From NCBI GenBank assembly GCA_964542455.1, contig CAZIUC010000021.1, positions 3,832 to 67,831 on the forward strand: a DNA stretch of 64,000 bases, written 5' to 3'. Position 1 is the stretch's first letter; each line of letters starts with the position of its first letter. A model generated the notes under the pieces. The model searched no databases. It was not told where the DNA came from and was given only the letters and a program-made list of their open reading frames with translations. The stretch is from PFJX01 sp964542455 (GTDB lineage: Bacteria; Pseudomonadota; Gammaproteobacteria; Burkholderiales; Thiobacillaceae). The position numbers and the translations under genes were made by a program. Of the stretch, positions 24,405 through 32,848 are shown one piece after another.

Positions 24405-24420
24405 GGCAAGCACTGTGCCA
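24405..24420 (-). promoter_or_regulatory. Sigma-54 (-24/-12) promoter of the 75-aa gene
   Basis: The minus strand reads TGGCACAGTGCTTGCC, an essentially perfect match to TGGCAC-N5-TTGC with GG-N10-GC. Predicted start is near 24394, giving a leader of about 40 bases. Confidence 0.9.
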
Positions 24421-24448
24421 GATGCGGCGGGGAGGTTTAGCCATTTTG

Positions 24449-24461
24449 ATTCAATGACTTG
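24449..24461. promoter_or_regulatory. IHF-like site between enhancer and sigma-54 promoter
   Basis: ATTCAATGACTTG fits WATCAANNNNTTR with one mismatch, in an AT-rich stretch. Its position between the upstream palindromes and the promoter is where IHF bends DNA in sigma-54 systems. Confidence 0.5.
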
Positions 24462-24483
24462 GGTGTCACACCTGTTATTTCGG

Positions 24484-24501
24484 TGGGTCTCGCATGACCC
24501 A
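24484..24501. promoter_or_regulatory. Upstream activator site 1, palindrome TGGGTC-N6-GACCCA
   Basis: This is a perfect 6-6-6 palindrome about 90-107 bases upstream of the predicted start. The same half sites and spacing recur at 24526-24543, 42 bases away (about four helical turns). Confidence 0.75.
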
Positions 24502-24525
24502 TACGCGCGAAGTGAATCGACTGCC

Positions 24526-24543
24526 CGGGTCAGCCGTGACCCA
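24526..24543. promoter_or_regulatory. Upstream activator site 2, palindrome GGGTC-N6-GACCC
   Basis: CGGGTC-AGCCGT-GACCCA is the second copy, about 132-149 bases upstream of the predicted start. It is same-face spaced with the first copy and lies just after the activator gene stop. Confidence 0.75.
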
Positions 24544-24559
24544 TTGTCGTGAGCGACGG

Positions 24560-25549
24560 TCAGCGGTACAGGTTGGCTTCGATCTGGTACTTCTTCAGCA
24601 GCTTGCCCAGGGCGCGGCGTTCCTTGCCGGCCATGCGGGCGGCTTGCGAGACATTCCCGGCGGCTTCCCGCATCAGGCGTAGCAGATGGCTGCGCTCGAA
24701 TGCCTGCAACATGTTTTGTTTGGCTTCGTTGAAGTTGAGGGTATCGGCGTAGCCGTGGCGGCGATCGGGTTGCCGACGGCGTTCATTGGCCAATGTGGGG
24801 GCGCGGATGCGCAGGAGCGGGCCATCGGCGAGCAGGAATTCGCGCTGGATGCGGTTCTGCAGTTCCCGGATGTTGCCAGGCCAGGGCTGGCTGGCCAGCC
24901 ATTCCAGGGTGTCCGGGTGCAGTTCTTTGCTGGGTACTTTGTAACGGCAGGCGGCCTCGGCGATGAAATGTCGCGCCAAAAGTTCGACGTCGCCACCACG
25001 CGCGCGCAACGGCGGCACCGGCAGCTCCATGACATTCAGGCGGAAGTGCAGGTCGGCGCGAAAACGGCCCTCTTCAACCAGTTGTTCGAGTTTGACATTG
25101 CTGGCGGCGAGGACGCGTACCTGCGCGAACTCCGCGCGGCTGCTGCCGAGTGGGCGATATTGTCCATCCTGAAGAAAACGCAGCAGACTGACCTGGGCTT
25201 TGGGGGATAGCGCATCCACTTCGTCCAGGAACAGGGTGCCGCCTTCCGCCTGGGCAATCAGCCCGGCGTGGCTGTCGCGCGCGTCGGTGTAGGCGCCCCG
25301 GTTGTGGCCGAACAGTTCGTTTTCGATCAGGTGGTCGGGCAGGGCGCCGCAGTTGACCGGAATAAAGGGCTTGTCACGGCGCGCGCTCAGGTAGTGGATG
25401 GCGCGCGCGGCCAGTTCCTTGCCGCTGCCGGTTTCGCCGATGATGAGGACGCTGGCGTCGTAGCCGGCGATCTTGTGCAGTATCTCGAGCATCTCTCGGA
25501 AAGCAGAAGAATTCCCGATCAGTCCATGCGGTTGAGACAGGTTGGTCAT
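24560..25549 (-). CDS. Sigma-54-type AAA+ regulator with altered GAFTGA loop (GAYTDA)
   Basis: This 329-residue protein has no N-terminal sensor domain. It has Walker A GETGSGKE (38-45), Walker B GGTLFLDEVD (about 103-112), arginine-finger region FRADLHFRL and WPGNIRELQNRI, and a C-terminal Fis-type HTH (NVSQAARMAGKERRALGKLL). The sigma-54 contact loop reads GAYTDA at 85-90 instead of GAFTGA. Tyr for Phe is tolerated in known proteins, but Asp for the second Gly is unusual. GAGGAGA precedes ATG 25549. It lies directly upstream of the -24/-12 promoter and two palindromes that precede the 75-aa gene, its likely target. Confidence 0.9.
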   Translation of the reverse strand: MTNLSQPHGLIGNSSAFREMLEILHKIAGYDASVLIIGETGSGKELAARAIHYLSARRDKPFIPVNCGALPDHLIENELFGHNRGAYTDARDSHAGLIAQAEGGTLFLDEVDALSPKAQVSLLRFLQDGQYRPLGSSRAEFAQVRVLAASNVKLEQLVEEGRFRADLHFRLNVMELPVPPLRARGGDVELLARHFIAEAACRYKVPSKELHPDTLEWLASQPWPGNIRELQNRIQREFLLADGPLLRIRAPTLANERRRQPDRRHGYADTLNFNEAKQNMLQAFERSHLLRLMREAAGNVSQAARMAGKERRALGKLLKKYQIEANLYR

Positions 25550-25589
25550 CGCAGTCTCCTCAGGTGGCGAACTGGGCCTTGACTATTTA

Positions 25590-25618
25590 TTGATAGAAAT
25601 GAACTGGAACCGTAGCAA
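25590..25618 (-). promoter_or_regulatory. Possible sigma-70 promoter of the GAYTDA regulator
   Basis: The minus strand reads TTGCTA, 17 bases, TATCAA, placed 40 bases upstream of ATG 25549 in an AT-richer patch. Neither hexamer is perfect. Confidence 0.45.
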
Positions 25619-25762
25619 ATCAATCGGGTAATTGCCATGCGCCGCATCGTTCTATTCCGGCATGGGCCAGTTGAGGAAGGTCCGACTGGCCGCGGGTTCT
25701 TTCCTTTCCTTCCCCGCGGGGGCTCGCGATAATCCCCCGTCCTTTCCCGCCCTGACTCCGCG

Positions 25763-26998
25763 ATGAACAAGAAGAAGGTTTTTTTGCCCGTGCTGCTTCT
25801 GGTGCTGGGCATGGCCGGTTTTGCCGCTCTCAAGGTCTCGCGGCCGACGCCGCCGGTTGTGGTGCCCAAGGAGCCGGTTTGGCGGGTACGGACGGTTGCC
25901 GTACAGCCTGCCGCGCAGAGCCCGGTGACTTCCCTGAATGGCCGTGTGGAGAGCCCGGAACAGACCCGCGCGGCCGCGCCGGGCGTGGGGCGAGTTCTCC
26001 ATGTGAGCGTGCGCGAGGGCCAGGCCATCACCCCCGGGCAGCGTCTGCTGGAGCTGGATCCGCGTGATTTTCAGCCCAAGGTGGATCAAGCGCGCGGCGA
26101 AGTGGATGAACTGGAGGCCGCCATCGCCAGTGAGGAACTACGCCACAAGGCGGACCTGGATCAACTCGCCCAGGAGCGCAAATTACTCGACTTCGCCGCC
26201 GCCGATGTCGGCCGCTTCGAACAACTGCGCAAGGAGAACTTCTATTCCCAGAGCGCGGTGGATCAGAGCCGCCAGAGCCTGGCGCGCCAGCAGATCACCT
26301 TGCGTGGCCGTGAACTGGCCATCGCCGACCACAAGGCAAGACTGGCGCAGTTGCAGGCGCGTTTGTCCAAAGCGCGGGCCAATCTCGACCAGGCCGCGTT
26401 GGCGTTGCGGCGCAGTCGGGTGACGGCGTCTTTTGCCGGTTATGTGGCGAAGGTGGAAGTCGCCGAGGGCGACCAGGTGAACAGCGGCCAGAGCCTGCTT
26501 ACCCTTTACCCGGCCGCGGGCCTGGAAGTGCGCGCCAAGCTGCCGGCCACCCAACAGGACGAATTTCTTGCCGCCATGCGCCGTGGCGAGCACCCAAGGG
26601 CGACGGCGGTGGTGGCGGGCGAGACGCTGGAATTCCACCTGGCGCGGAGTGCCGGCGCCGCCGACGCGCGTGGCCTCGATGCCTTTTTCGTGGCTCGGCG
26701 CGCTTCCACCCAATTGCGTGTGGGCGAACTGGTCAGCCTGGAAGTCGCGCGCGCGCCGGTCGCCGATGCCGTGGCCGTGCCTTACGCGGCGCTGTTCGGC
26801 GGGAATCAGGTGTACCGCGTCGAAGAAGGGCGACTGAAGGCGCTGGACGTCGCGGTGCTGGGCGACGCCGGCGGCGAATCTGGTCAAACCGGCGCGACCC
26901 TGCTGGTGAAAAGCCCGTTGCTGAAACAGGGCGACGTGCTGCTCGCCACGCATCTTCCCAACGCGATCAGCGGCTTGAAGGTCGAGGTGGTGAAGTGA
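25763..26998 (+). CDS. RND efflux periplasmic adaptor (membrane fusion protein)
   Basis: This 411-residue protein links the RND pump at 27117-30242 to an outer-membrane channel. It has an N-terminal anchor/signal (KKKVFLPVLLLVLGMAGFAAL), then a lipoyl half site GRVLHVSVREGQAITPGQRLLEL. A long alpha-hairpin coiled coil (about 100-215) follows, then the second lipoyl part ASFAGYVAKVEVAEGDQVNSGQ and beta-barrel/MP domains. No lipobox is seen. An R3 repeat lies between it and the pump gene. No TolC-type gene is nearby, so the channel must be encoded elsewhere. Confidence 0.88.
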   Translation: MNKKKVFLPVLLLVLGMAGFAALKVSRPTPPVVVPKEPVWRVRTVAVQPAAQSPVTSLNGRVESPEQTRAAAPGVGRVLHVSVREGQAITPGQRLLELDPRDFQPKVDQARGEVDELEAAIASEELRHKADLDQLAQERKLLDFAAADVGRFEQLRKENFYSQSAVDQSRQSLARQQITLRGRELAIADHKARLAQLQARLSKARANLDQAALALRRSRVTASFAGYVAKVEVAEGDQVNSGQSLLTLYPAAGLEVRAKLPATQQDEFLAAMRRGEHPRATAVVAGETLEFHLARSAGAADARGLDAFFVARRASTQLRVGELVSLEVARAPVADAVAVPYAALFGGNQVYRVEEGRLKALDVAVLGDAGGESGQTGATLLVKSPLLKQGDVLLATHLPNAISGLKVEVVK

Positions 26999-27015
26999 TG
27001 GATAACGCGCGCTTT

Positions 27016-27074
27016 GTGGCGCCGGCTTCCAGCCGGCTGTTTGAAAGACGCCGGCAAGGATGCCGGCGCTACAG
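27016..27074. repeat. R3 palindromic repeat
   Basis: Left half GGCGCCGGCTTCCAGCCGGC and right half GCCGGCAAGGATGCCGGCGC face each other, ending GCTACA. It lies between the adaptor and RND pump genes. Confidence 0.8.
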
Positions 27075-27116
27075 CCATTGCGGGGTTGTTTCGGCGCGAT
27101 ACGCGGCGGCGGACCG

Positions 27117-30100
27117 ATGACCCCCGATATGAAACGCCAGGACCTCATCGGCACCTTCGTCCACCATCCGGTGGCGGCCAATCTGTTCATGCTGATACTG
27201 TTGCTGGCGGGCTTGTTTGCCGTCTCCAAGCTCAATGTGCAGTTCTTCCCCAATTTCAATCTGGATTTCGTCACCGTCCGCGTGGACTGGCGTGGGGCGG
27301 CCGCGGAGGATGTGGAAGAGGGGATCACCACACCGCTGGAGCAAAAACTGAAGAGTGTGGCCGGGGTCAAGCACCTGACCTCCTCCTCCAGCCAGGGGGT
27401 GAGTTCCATCTCCATCGAGTTCAAGGAAGGCACCGACCCGATCACCGCCGTGGACGAGGTGAAGCAGGCGGTGGATCAGTTCCGCAATCTGCCGCAGGAC
27501 GCCGACCCGCCGGAAGTCGGTCGTGTCATCCGTTACGAACCCATCGCCCACGTCCTGCTCAGCGGCGACAGCCTGCCGGAACTCAGGCGGCTGGCGCGCC
27601 AGTATGAGCAGGAACTGCTTGGGCGCGGCGTGGACAGGGTGGATCTGCTCGGCCTGCCCGACGAGGAAATCGCCATCACCGTGCCGGGCAAGGAGTTGGA
27701 GCGCCTGGGCCTGACCCTGGACCAGGTGGCCACCCGTCTGGCGCTGACCAACCGCGATCTGCCCGCTGGCAAGTTGGGCGAAGGCGAGGTGCAGCGCGAA
27801 GTGCGCGGGGTCAACCTGCGCCGCGACCCGCGCGACTATCACGACCTCCCGCTGGTCACCGAAGCAGGCAGCCGCATCGAACTGGGTCAGGTTGCTGAAA
27901 TAACCCGTGGACCGCGCGACAACAGCGTGTTTCTGGAAGTGAATGGCAAGCCGGCGGTGGAATTGCTGTTGAAGCGCGCAGAGGAAGGCAACTCGCTGAA
28001 GGCGGCGAAGATACTCAATGCCTGGCTGGCCGATACCCGCCCGAAGCTGCCTCCTTCCTTGCAGCTTTCCGTCTACGACGAGACCTGGAGCCTGATCGAG
28101 GACCGCATCGGTTTGCTGTTGAGCAACGGCGCCATGGGCCTGGTCATCGTGGTGTTCATCCTGCTGTTGTTTCTCAATGGCCGCGTCACGGTCTGGGTGG
28201 CCATGGGCATTCCCACCGCCTTCATGGCCACCCTGGCGGTGGTCTGGCTGGTGGGCGGCTCGATCAACATGATCAGCCTGTTCGCCCTGATCATGGCGCT
28301 GGGGGTGATCGTCGACGATGCCGTCGTGGTCGGCGAGGATGCCTACGCCCACCACAAGATGGGTGAAGACCCCATGTACGCCTCGGAAGGCGGCGCGCGC
28401 CGCATGTTCTGGCCAGTGATCGCGTCCAGCCTGACCACGGTGGCGGCCTTTCTGCCGCTGATGCTGGTGTCCGGGCCGATGGGCAAGATACTCGGCGACA
28501 TCCCCTTCATCATGATCTGCGTGCTGCTGGCCTCGGTGGTGGAGTGCTTTTTCATCCTGCCGGCGCATTTGCGCAATGCCTTCGCCCATGAGGGCGCGCA
28601 ACTGGGCAAAGCGCGACTCTGGTTGAACCGGACTTTCGACAACTTCCGTGATGGCCCCTTCCGGCGCGCCGTGACTTTGGCGGTGGAATATCGCGGCGTC
28701 ACCATTGCCGCTGGGTTGGTGATCCTGATCCTGGCGGTGGGACTGCTGGCGGGTGGTCGCGTCAAGTTCACTTTCTTTCCGACACCGGAGCCGCAGATTG
28801 TCTACGCCAACGCCACCTTCGCCAGCGGCACGCCGCGCCCTCAGGTGGAAGCCTTCCTGGAGCATTTGCGTCTGAGCCTGGCGGCCACCGAGAAAAGCTA
28901 TGGCGCAAGGGTGGAAAACAAGATCGTGGATCGCGCGGTCTTCAGCAACGGCGCCCTTTCCGGTGAGCAGCGGGTGCGCCAGGGCGACCAGTTCGCTTCG
29001 GTCACCGTGGAACTTACCCCCTCGGAAAAGCGTTCAATCCGCACGGAAGCCTTTATCAAGGATTGGCAGTCGCATATCCAGGTGCCGGCGGGAATCGAGA
29101 GCTTTGTCGTGGTGCCCCGCCGCCAGGGGCCGCCGGGAGGCGATCTGGTGGTGCGCCTGGCCGGGCACGATGCCCATGCCTTGAAACTCGCCGCGCTCGA
29201 CCTGCAAGCCAGCCTGCGCCAGATTTCCGGCGTCTATGGCATCGAGGACGACATGCCCTACGGCCGCGAACAGGTAGTGTTCAACCTCACCCCGGCCGGA
29301 GAAGCGCTTGGACTGACCCTGGACGATCTTTCCCGGCAACTGCGCGCCGGCCTCGACGGCAAGCTGGTGCAACTGTTCCAGGATGGCCCGGAAGAGGTGG
29401 AAGTCCGGGTGCGCCTGCCGGCCGCCGAGCGCGCCAGTCTGGCCCTGCTGGAACGCTTCACCGTGCGCACGCCGAGTGGTGATTGGGTGCCGCTCGCCAC
29501 CGTCGCCCACTGGAACACGCGCCAGGGCTTCGAGGCGCTGCGCCACGCGGAATCGCAGTTGGCGGTGGAAGTGAATGCCACGGTGAACAGCGCCGTGGCC
29601 AACAGCAACGAAATCCTCGCCGGCCTCGCCGCCGCCACCATGCCGGCGCTGGAACGGAAGTACGGCATCCACTGGTCGTTCCAGGGGCGCGCGGCGGATC
29701 AGCGCGAGACCATGGCGGACATGAAGACGGGCCTGATGCTGGGGCTGGCGCTGATCTACATCGTCCTGGCCTGGGTGTTCGGCCACTACGGCTGGCCGAT
29801 CATCATCATGCTGGCGATTCCCTTCGGCCTGGTAGGCGCCATCACCGGTCACTGGATCATGGGTATCGACCTCACCATCCTGTCCATGTTCGGCCTGTTC
29901 GGTCTTTCCGGCATCGTCGTCAACGACGCCATCGTCCTGGTCGAGTTCTATCGCCACCAGCGAGAGAAAGGCATGGCGGTGAAGGAAGCCGTGGTCAACG
30001 CCGCCTGTCTCAGATTGCGCGCCATCCTGCTGACCTCGCTCACCACCATCGGCGGCCTCTCCACCCTGATGGCGGAAAAATCGCTGCAAGCGCAGTTCCT

Positions 30101-30242
30101 CATCCCGATGGCCACCAGCATCACTTTCGGCCTCGCCTTCACCACCGTGCTCGCACTGCTCTGGCTGCCCGCCATGCTGTCGCTCTATGAATCCGGACAT
30201 GTGCGACTGATGCGATTCCTGGGCCGGCCGGCAAGCGTGTAA
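27117..30242 (+). CDS. RND family efflux transporter permease (HAE1-like)
   Basis: This inner-membrane proton-driven pump has 1041 residues. TM1 (NLFMLILLLAGLFAVSKL) and the porter start FPNFNLDFVTVRVDWRGAAA match the AcrB family. The TM4 relay motif GVIVDDAVVVGEDAY and the TM10-12 region GIVVNDAIVLVEFYRHQR are conserved; both are characteristic proton-relay neighbourhoods. The start ATG 27117 lies beyond the R3 repeat; ATG 27129 is also possible. Upstream in-frame codons to 27060 lie in repeat DNA. It forms an operon with the adaptor. The substrate is unknown. Confidence 0.9.
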   Translation: MTPDMKRQDLIGTFVHHPVAANLFMLILLLAGLFAVSKLNVQFFPNFNLDFVTVRVDWRGAAAEDVEEGITTPLEQKLKSVAGVKHLTSSSSQGVSSISIEFKEGTDPITAVDEVKQAVDQFRNLPQDADPPEVGRVIRYEPIAHVLLSGDSLPELRRLARQYEQELLGRGVDRVDLLGLPDEEIAITVPGKELERLGLTLDQVATRLALTNRDLPAGKLGEGEVQREVRGVNLRRDPRDYHDLPLVTEAGSRIELGQVAEITRGPRDNSVFLEVNGKPAVELLLKRAEEGNSLKAAKILNAWLADTRPKLPPSLQLSVYDETWSLIEDRIGLLLSNGAMGLVIVVFILLLFLNGRVTVWVAMGIPTAFMATLAVVWLVGGSINMISLFALIMALGVIVDDAVVVGEDAYAHHKMGEDPMYASEGGARRMFWPVIASSLTTVAAFLPLMLVSGPMGKILGDIPFIMICVLLASVVECFFILPAHLRNAFAHEGAQLGKARLWLNRTFDNFRDGPFRRAVTLAVEYRGVTIAAGLVILILAVGLLAGGRVKFTFFPTPEPQIVYANATFASGTPRPQVEAFLEHLRLSLAATEKSYGARVENKIVDRAVFSNGALSGEQRVRQGDQFASVTVELTPSEKRSIRTEAFIKDWQSHIQVPAGIESFVVVPRRQGPPGGDLVVRLAGHDAHALKLAALDLQASLRQISGVYGIEDDMPYGREQVVFNLTPAGEALGLTLDDLSRQLRAGLDGKLVQLFQDGPEEVEVRVRLPAAERASLALLERFTVRTPSGDWVPLATVAHWNTRQGFEALRHAESQLAVEVNATVNSAVANSNEILAGLAAATMPALERKYGIHWSFQGRAADQRETMADMKTGLMLGLALIYIVLAWVFGHYGWPIIIMLAIPFGLVGAITGHWIMGIDLTILSMFGLFGLSGIVVNDAIVLVEFYRHQREKGMAVKEAVVNAACLRLRAILLTSLTTIGGLSTLMAEKSLQAQFLIPMATSITFGLAFTTVLALLWLPAMLSLYESGHVRLMRFLGRPASV

Positions 30243-30253
30243 GGAGCACACCA

Positions 30254-30298
30254 TGCTCAGCGAATCCGTCCGTTTCTTCGACATCCAGGCACTGTAGG
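30254..30298 (+). pseudogene. Truncated 5' fragment of a methyltransferase gene copy
   Basis: A good ribosome binding site (TAAGGAGC) precedes an ATG encoding SESVRFFDIQ, nearly the same as the N-terminus of the methyltransferase at 30416 (TESVRFFDTQ). The frame is cut after 14 codons by the TAG in the end of an R4 repeat. About a quarter of the bases differ from the intact copy, so it is not a recent target duplication. Confidence 0.7.
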
Positions 30299-30374
30299 AT
30301 GCGGTGAGCGCAACGAAACGCATCATGCCGCGCGTGCCAGATTGATGCGGTTCGCTGCGCTCACCACATCCTAC
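30295..30374. repeat. R4 palindromic repeat (GTAGGATG / CATCCTAC ends)
   Basis: The left half begins GTAGGATGCGGTGAGCGCAACG and the right half is its near reverse complement, ending CTCACCACATCCTAC. A single hairpin of the same family is at 32849-32883. Confidence 0.85.
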
Positions 30375-30415
30375 TCAGGGTTTCGATGCCGGTTGTTTCA
30401 CAGTAATCCGAACTT

Positions 30416-31009
30416 ATGCCCACTGAATCCGTTCGTTTCTTCGATACCCAGTTCCAGCGCCAGGTGAATGCCGGCGAATTCGCACTCAACCCGTTCGAGC
30501 GGCAGGCATTGCCGTACTTGAAAGGAGAGGTGCTCGACCTCGGCTGCGGCCTCGGCAACCTCGCCTTGGAAGCCGCGCGCGCCGGTTGCCGGGTTACCGC
30601 CCTGGATGGCAGCCCCACCGGCGTTGCCCGTTTGCGCGAAACGGCCTCTTGCCTGGCTTTGCCTGTCGATGCCCATGAAGCGGACCTGGGACATTGGGCC
30701 GCTGACCGCGATTACGACAGCATCGCCGCCATCGGCCTGTTGATGTTTTTCCCTCGTGAGCGCGCCGAAGCGCTGCTGGCCGACATCGTCGCGCATGTCC
30801 GACCGGGTGGCATGGTGGCGCTCAACGTGTTGATTGAAGGCACGACCTTCCTGGACATGTTTGAACCGGGGCACTACCACCTGTTCGCGCCCGGCGCCCT
30901 GAAAAACGCGCTGCCGGGCTGGGCCGTGCTGGCTGAATCGGTGGACCGTTTCCCGGCGCCAGGCGACAGCGAAAAGGTGTTCGAGACCGTGATCGCGAGG
31001 AAGCCGTGA
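30416..31009 (+). CDS. Class I SAM-dependent methyltransferase (TehB-like)
   Basis: This 197-residue cytosolic methyltransferase has SAM motif I VLDLGCGLGNLALEAA (about residues 40-55), the acidic residue in VTALDGSP and motif IV region YDSIAAIGLLMFF. The start PTESVRFFDTQFQRQVNAGEF and the tail resemble TehB-type tellurite-resistance methyltransferases, but the substrate is not certain. It has no strong ribosome binding site of its own. The better site lies with the truncated copy 160 bases upstream, so expression may have been changed by the R4 insertion. Confidence 0.82.
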   Translation: MPTESVRFFDTQFQRQVNAGEFALNPFERQALPYLKGEVLDLGCGLGNLALEAARAGCRVTALDGSPTGVARLRETASCLALPVDAHEADLGHWAADRDYDSIAAIGLLMFFPRERAEALLADIVAHVRPGGMVALNVLIEGTTFLDMFEPGHYHLFAPGALKNALPGWAVLAESVDRFPAPGDSEKVFETVIARKP

Positions 31010-31028
31010 ACAAGGCCAGCCCAAGCGA

Positions 31029-31052
31029 CCCCCCCCTTTGGGAAAGGGGGGG
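31029..31052. repeat. R2 half-element
   Basis: One C-run CTTTGGGAAAG G-run hairpin just before the SDR gene. Its G run may serve as a Shine-Dalgarno-like region for ATG 31061. Confidence 0.75.
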
Positions 31053-31060
31053 ATAGCAGC

Positions 31061-31900
31061 ATGAAATCCATCCTCATCACCGGTTGTTCCAGCGGCATCG
31101 GCCATGCCGTGGCGCACGGGCTGAAACAACGCGGCTGGCGTGTGTTCGCCAGTGCGCGTGATGCGGACGACGTCGCACGATTGCAGGGGGAAGGGCTGGA
31201 AAGTCCGCGTCTGGATCTGAACGACTCCGCCAGCATCCGCGCCGCCGTAGCCGAGGTTCTGGCGCGTACCGGTGGCACCCTGGACGCCCTGTTCAACAAC
31301 GGTGGTTTCGGCCAGGTAGGGGCGGTGGAAGACCTGACCCGCGACGCCCTGCGCGAGCAGTTCGAGACCAATCTGTTCGGCTGGGCGGAACTCACCAGCC
31401 AGGTTATTCCCGCCATGCGAGCCCAGGGGCGTGGTCGCATCGTCATGAACAGTTCGGTGTTGGGCTATGCCGCGTTCCCCTACCGTGGCGCCTACAACGC
31501 GGTGAAATTCGCGCTCGAAGGTTTGAGCGATACCCTGCGCATGGAACTGGCCGGCACCGGCATTTCGGTCAGCCTGGTGGAGCCCGGTCCCATTGTTTCC
31601 CAGTTCCGGGAAAACTGCCTGCCGCACTTTGAAAAGCACATCGCCTGGCGCACCAGTGTGCATCGCGCCAGCTATGAAGCGCAGCTGGCGCGCCTGAAAA
31701 ATCCCGGCCCGGTGGCGCCCTTCACCCTCGGCCCGGAAGCGGTGCTGGAAAAAGTGATTCATGCCCTGGAAAGTCCGCGCCCGCGCGCCCGCTACCCCAT
31801 CACCGTGCCCTCGGTGGTGTTCTGGTGGCTGAAACGGCTGCTCTCGATCCGGATGATGGACAGGCTGCTGCTGCGCGCTTCGGGTGAGGGTAAACGCTGA
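31061..31900 (+). CDS. Short-chain dehydrogenase/reductase
   Basis: This 279-residue oxidoreductase has the Rossmann motif TGCSSGIGHAVA, FNNGGFGQVG, catalytic Ser in MNSSVLGYAAFP and Y-x-x-x-K in RGAYNAVKFALEG. The long C-terminal part (VFWWLKRLLSIRMMDRLLLR) is hydrophobic and may contact membrane. It resembles classical SDRs annotated as YbbO-like or SDR family oxidoreductases. The substrate is unknown. It follows the methyltransferase by about 50 bases across an R2 half site and may be co-transcribed. Confidence 0.88.
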   Translation: MKSILITGCSSGIGHAVAHGLKQRGWRVFASARDADDVARLQGEGLESPRLDLNDSASIRAAVAEVLARTGGTLDALFNNGGFGQVGAVEDLTRDALREQFETNLFGWAELTSQVIPAMRAQGRGRIVMNSSVLGYAAFPYRGAYNAVKFALEGLSDTLRMELAGTGISVSLVEPGPIVSQFRENCLPHFEKHIAWRTSVHRASYEAQLARLKNPGPVAPFTLGPEAVLEKVIHALESPRPRARYPITVPSVVFWWLKRLLSIRMMDRLLLRASGEGKR

Positions 31901-31942
31901 GGGCTGCTATCCTCTCGTTCAGTTTCGCTTCGACCCGAATCC

Positions 31943-32731
31943 ATGTTTTCCGCTTTCCCCGACTGGCGCCGGCGCCTGCACGACCCCATCGCCAGCAGTC
32001 TGCTGTTTTCGCTGAGCCTGCATCTGGCCTTGCTGGCATTGGTGCAACCCGCGCCTGGTGGCCGCGCGATGGAAACGATGGTGATCAATGCGCGCCTGGA
32101 GCTTCCCGCGCCGGAGATACCGTCGACCGCGCCGCAAGTCGTTCCGGAACCCGAGCCGGAGCCTCACGCAGTGGTGGTGGCAAAGCCTGACGTACCGCCT
32201 GTCATGGCGCCGCAGCCCTTGCTGACCAGCAGCGTGCCTTCTCCGGCGCCTCCCCTGCCGGTTTCCCCCACGCCTGTCGAGCCGGCGCCTGTCTCCACGC
32301 CCAAACCCGAACCGGCGGCCGCGCCGGTCAGTCCGCCGGTAGCAAAATCGGCCAGCGCGTCCGCCACGGCGGCCGTCGGCGCTACAACGCCGCACGCCGG
32401 GCCGAGCGTGCCACTCAGCATCGGCATTGACAGCACCTGGTATGTCGCGCGCCAGGTGGATATGCATGCCCGCGCGCAAGGCAATATCGTTCCCGACTAT
32501 CCGGAGCAGGCGCGGCGGCGCAATCAGGAAGGCACCCTCAAGCTGATGGTGAAGATCGACGATCTCGGCCGGGTGCGCGATGTGGAAGTGGTCGAGGCGG
32601 ATTTGCCCGGTGTGTTCGACGAAGCCGCGCTGGAAGCCTTCCGCAATGCCCGTTTTCACCCCGCCATGAAGGACGGCCATCCGGTTCGCTATCAGGCGTA
32701 TATCCGGGTGGTGTTCAAGTTGCGGGATTGA
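31943..32731 (+). CDS. TonB family energy transducer
   Basis: This 262-residue protein has an N-terminal TM anchor (SSLLFSLSLHLALLALV, about residues 19-35; S and H in the helix as in TonB). A Pro/Glu/Lys-poor, Pro/Ala-rich spacer covers about 50-150. The C-terminal TonB domain is VPDYPEQARRRNQEGTLKLM ... FHPAMKDGHPVRYQAYIRVVFKL. TonB passes proton-motive energy from ExbBD to outer-membrane receptors. No exbB/exbD or receptor gene is near, so the client is unclear. Confidence 0.85.
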   Translation: MFSAFPDWRRRLHDPIASSLLFSLSLHLALLALVQPAPGGRAMETMVINARLELPAPEIPSTAPQVVPEPEPEPHAVVVAKPDVPPVMAPQPLLTSSVPSPAPPLPVSPTPVEPAPVSTPKPEPAAAPVSPPVAKSASASATAAVGATTPHAGPSVPLSIGIDSTWYVARQVDMHARAQGNIVPDYPEQARRRNQEGTLKLMVKIDDLGRVRDVEVVEADLPGVFDEAALEAFRNARFHPAMKDGHPVRYQAYIRVVFKLRD

Positions 32732-32736
32732 AGCTG

Positions 32737-32845
32737 TGTAGCGCCGGCTGAGCGTGGTTGTTGCCGCTTCAGCGGCTTACAACCACGGCCTATCCCTTGC
32801 GGGTATCCAGCCGGCTGTTTTGGGTTGCAAAGGCGAGTCGGCAGG
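32737..32845. repeat. R3 palindromic repeat, diverged
   Basis: It begins TGTAGCGCCGGCTGAGCGTGG and carries internal CCGCTTCAGCGG and TCCAGCCGGCTG segments and a GAGTCGGC end. The match to other R3 copies is looser on the right side. Confidence 0.55.
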
Positions 32846-32848
32846 AAC

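Noticed and set aside
27069..28865. 598-codon minus-strand open frame opposite the RND pump
   Set aside because: His/Gln-rich antisense shadow of a well-conserved RND permease.
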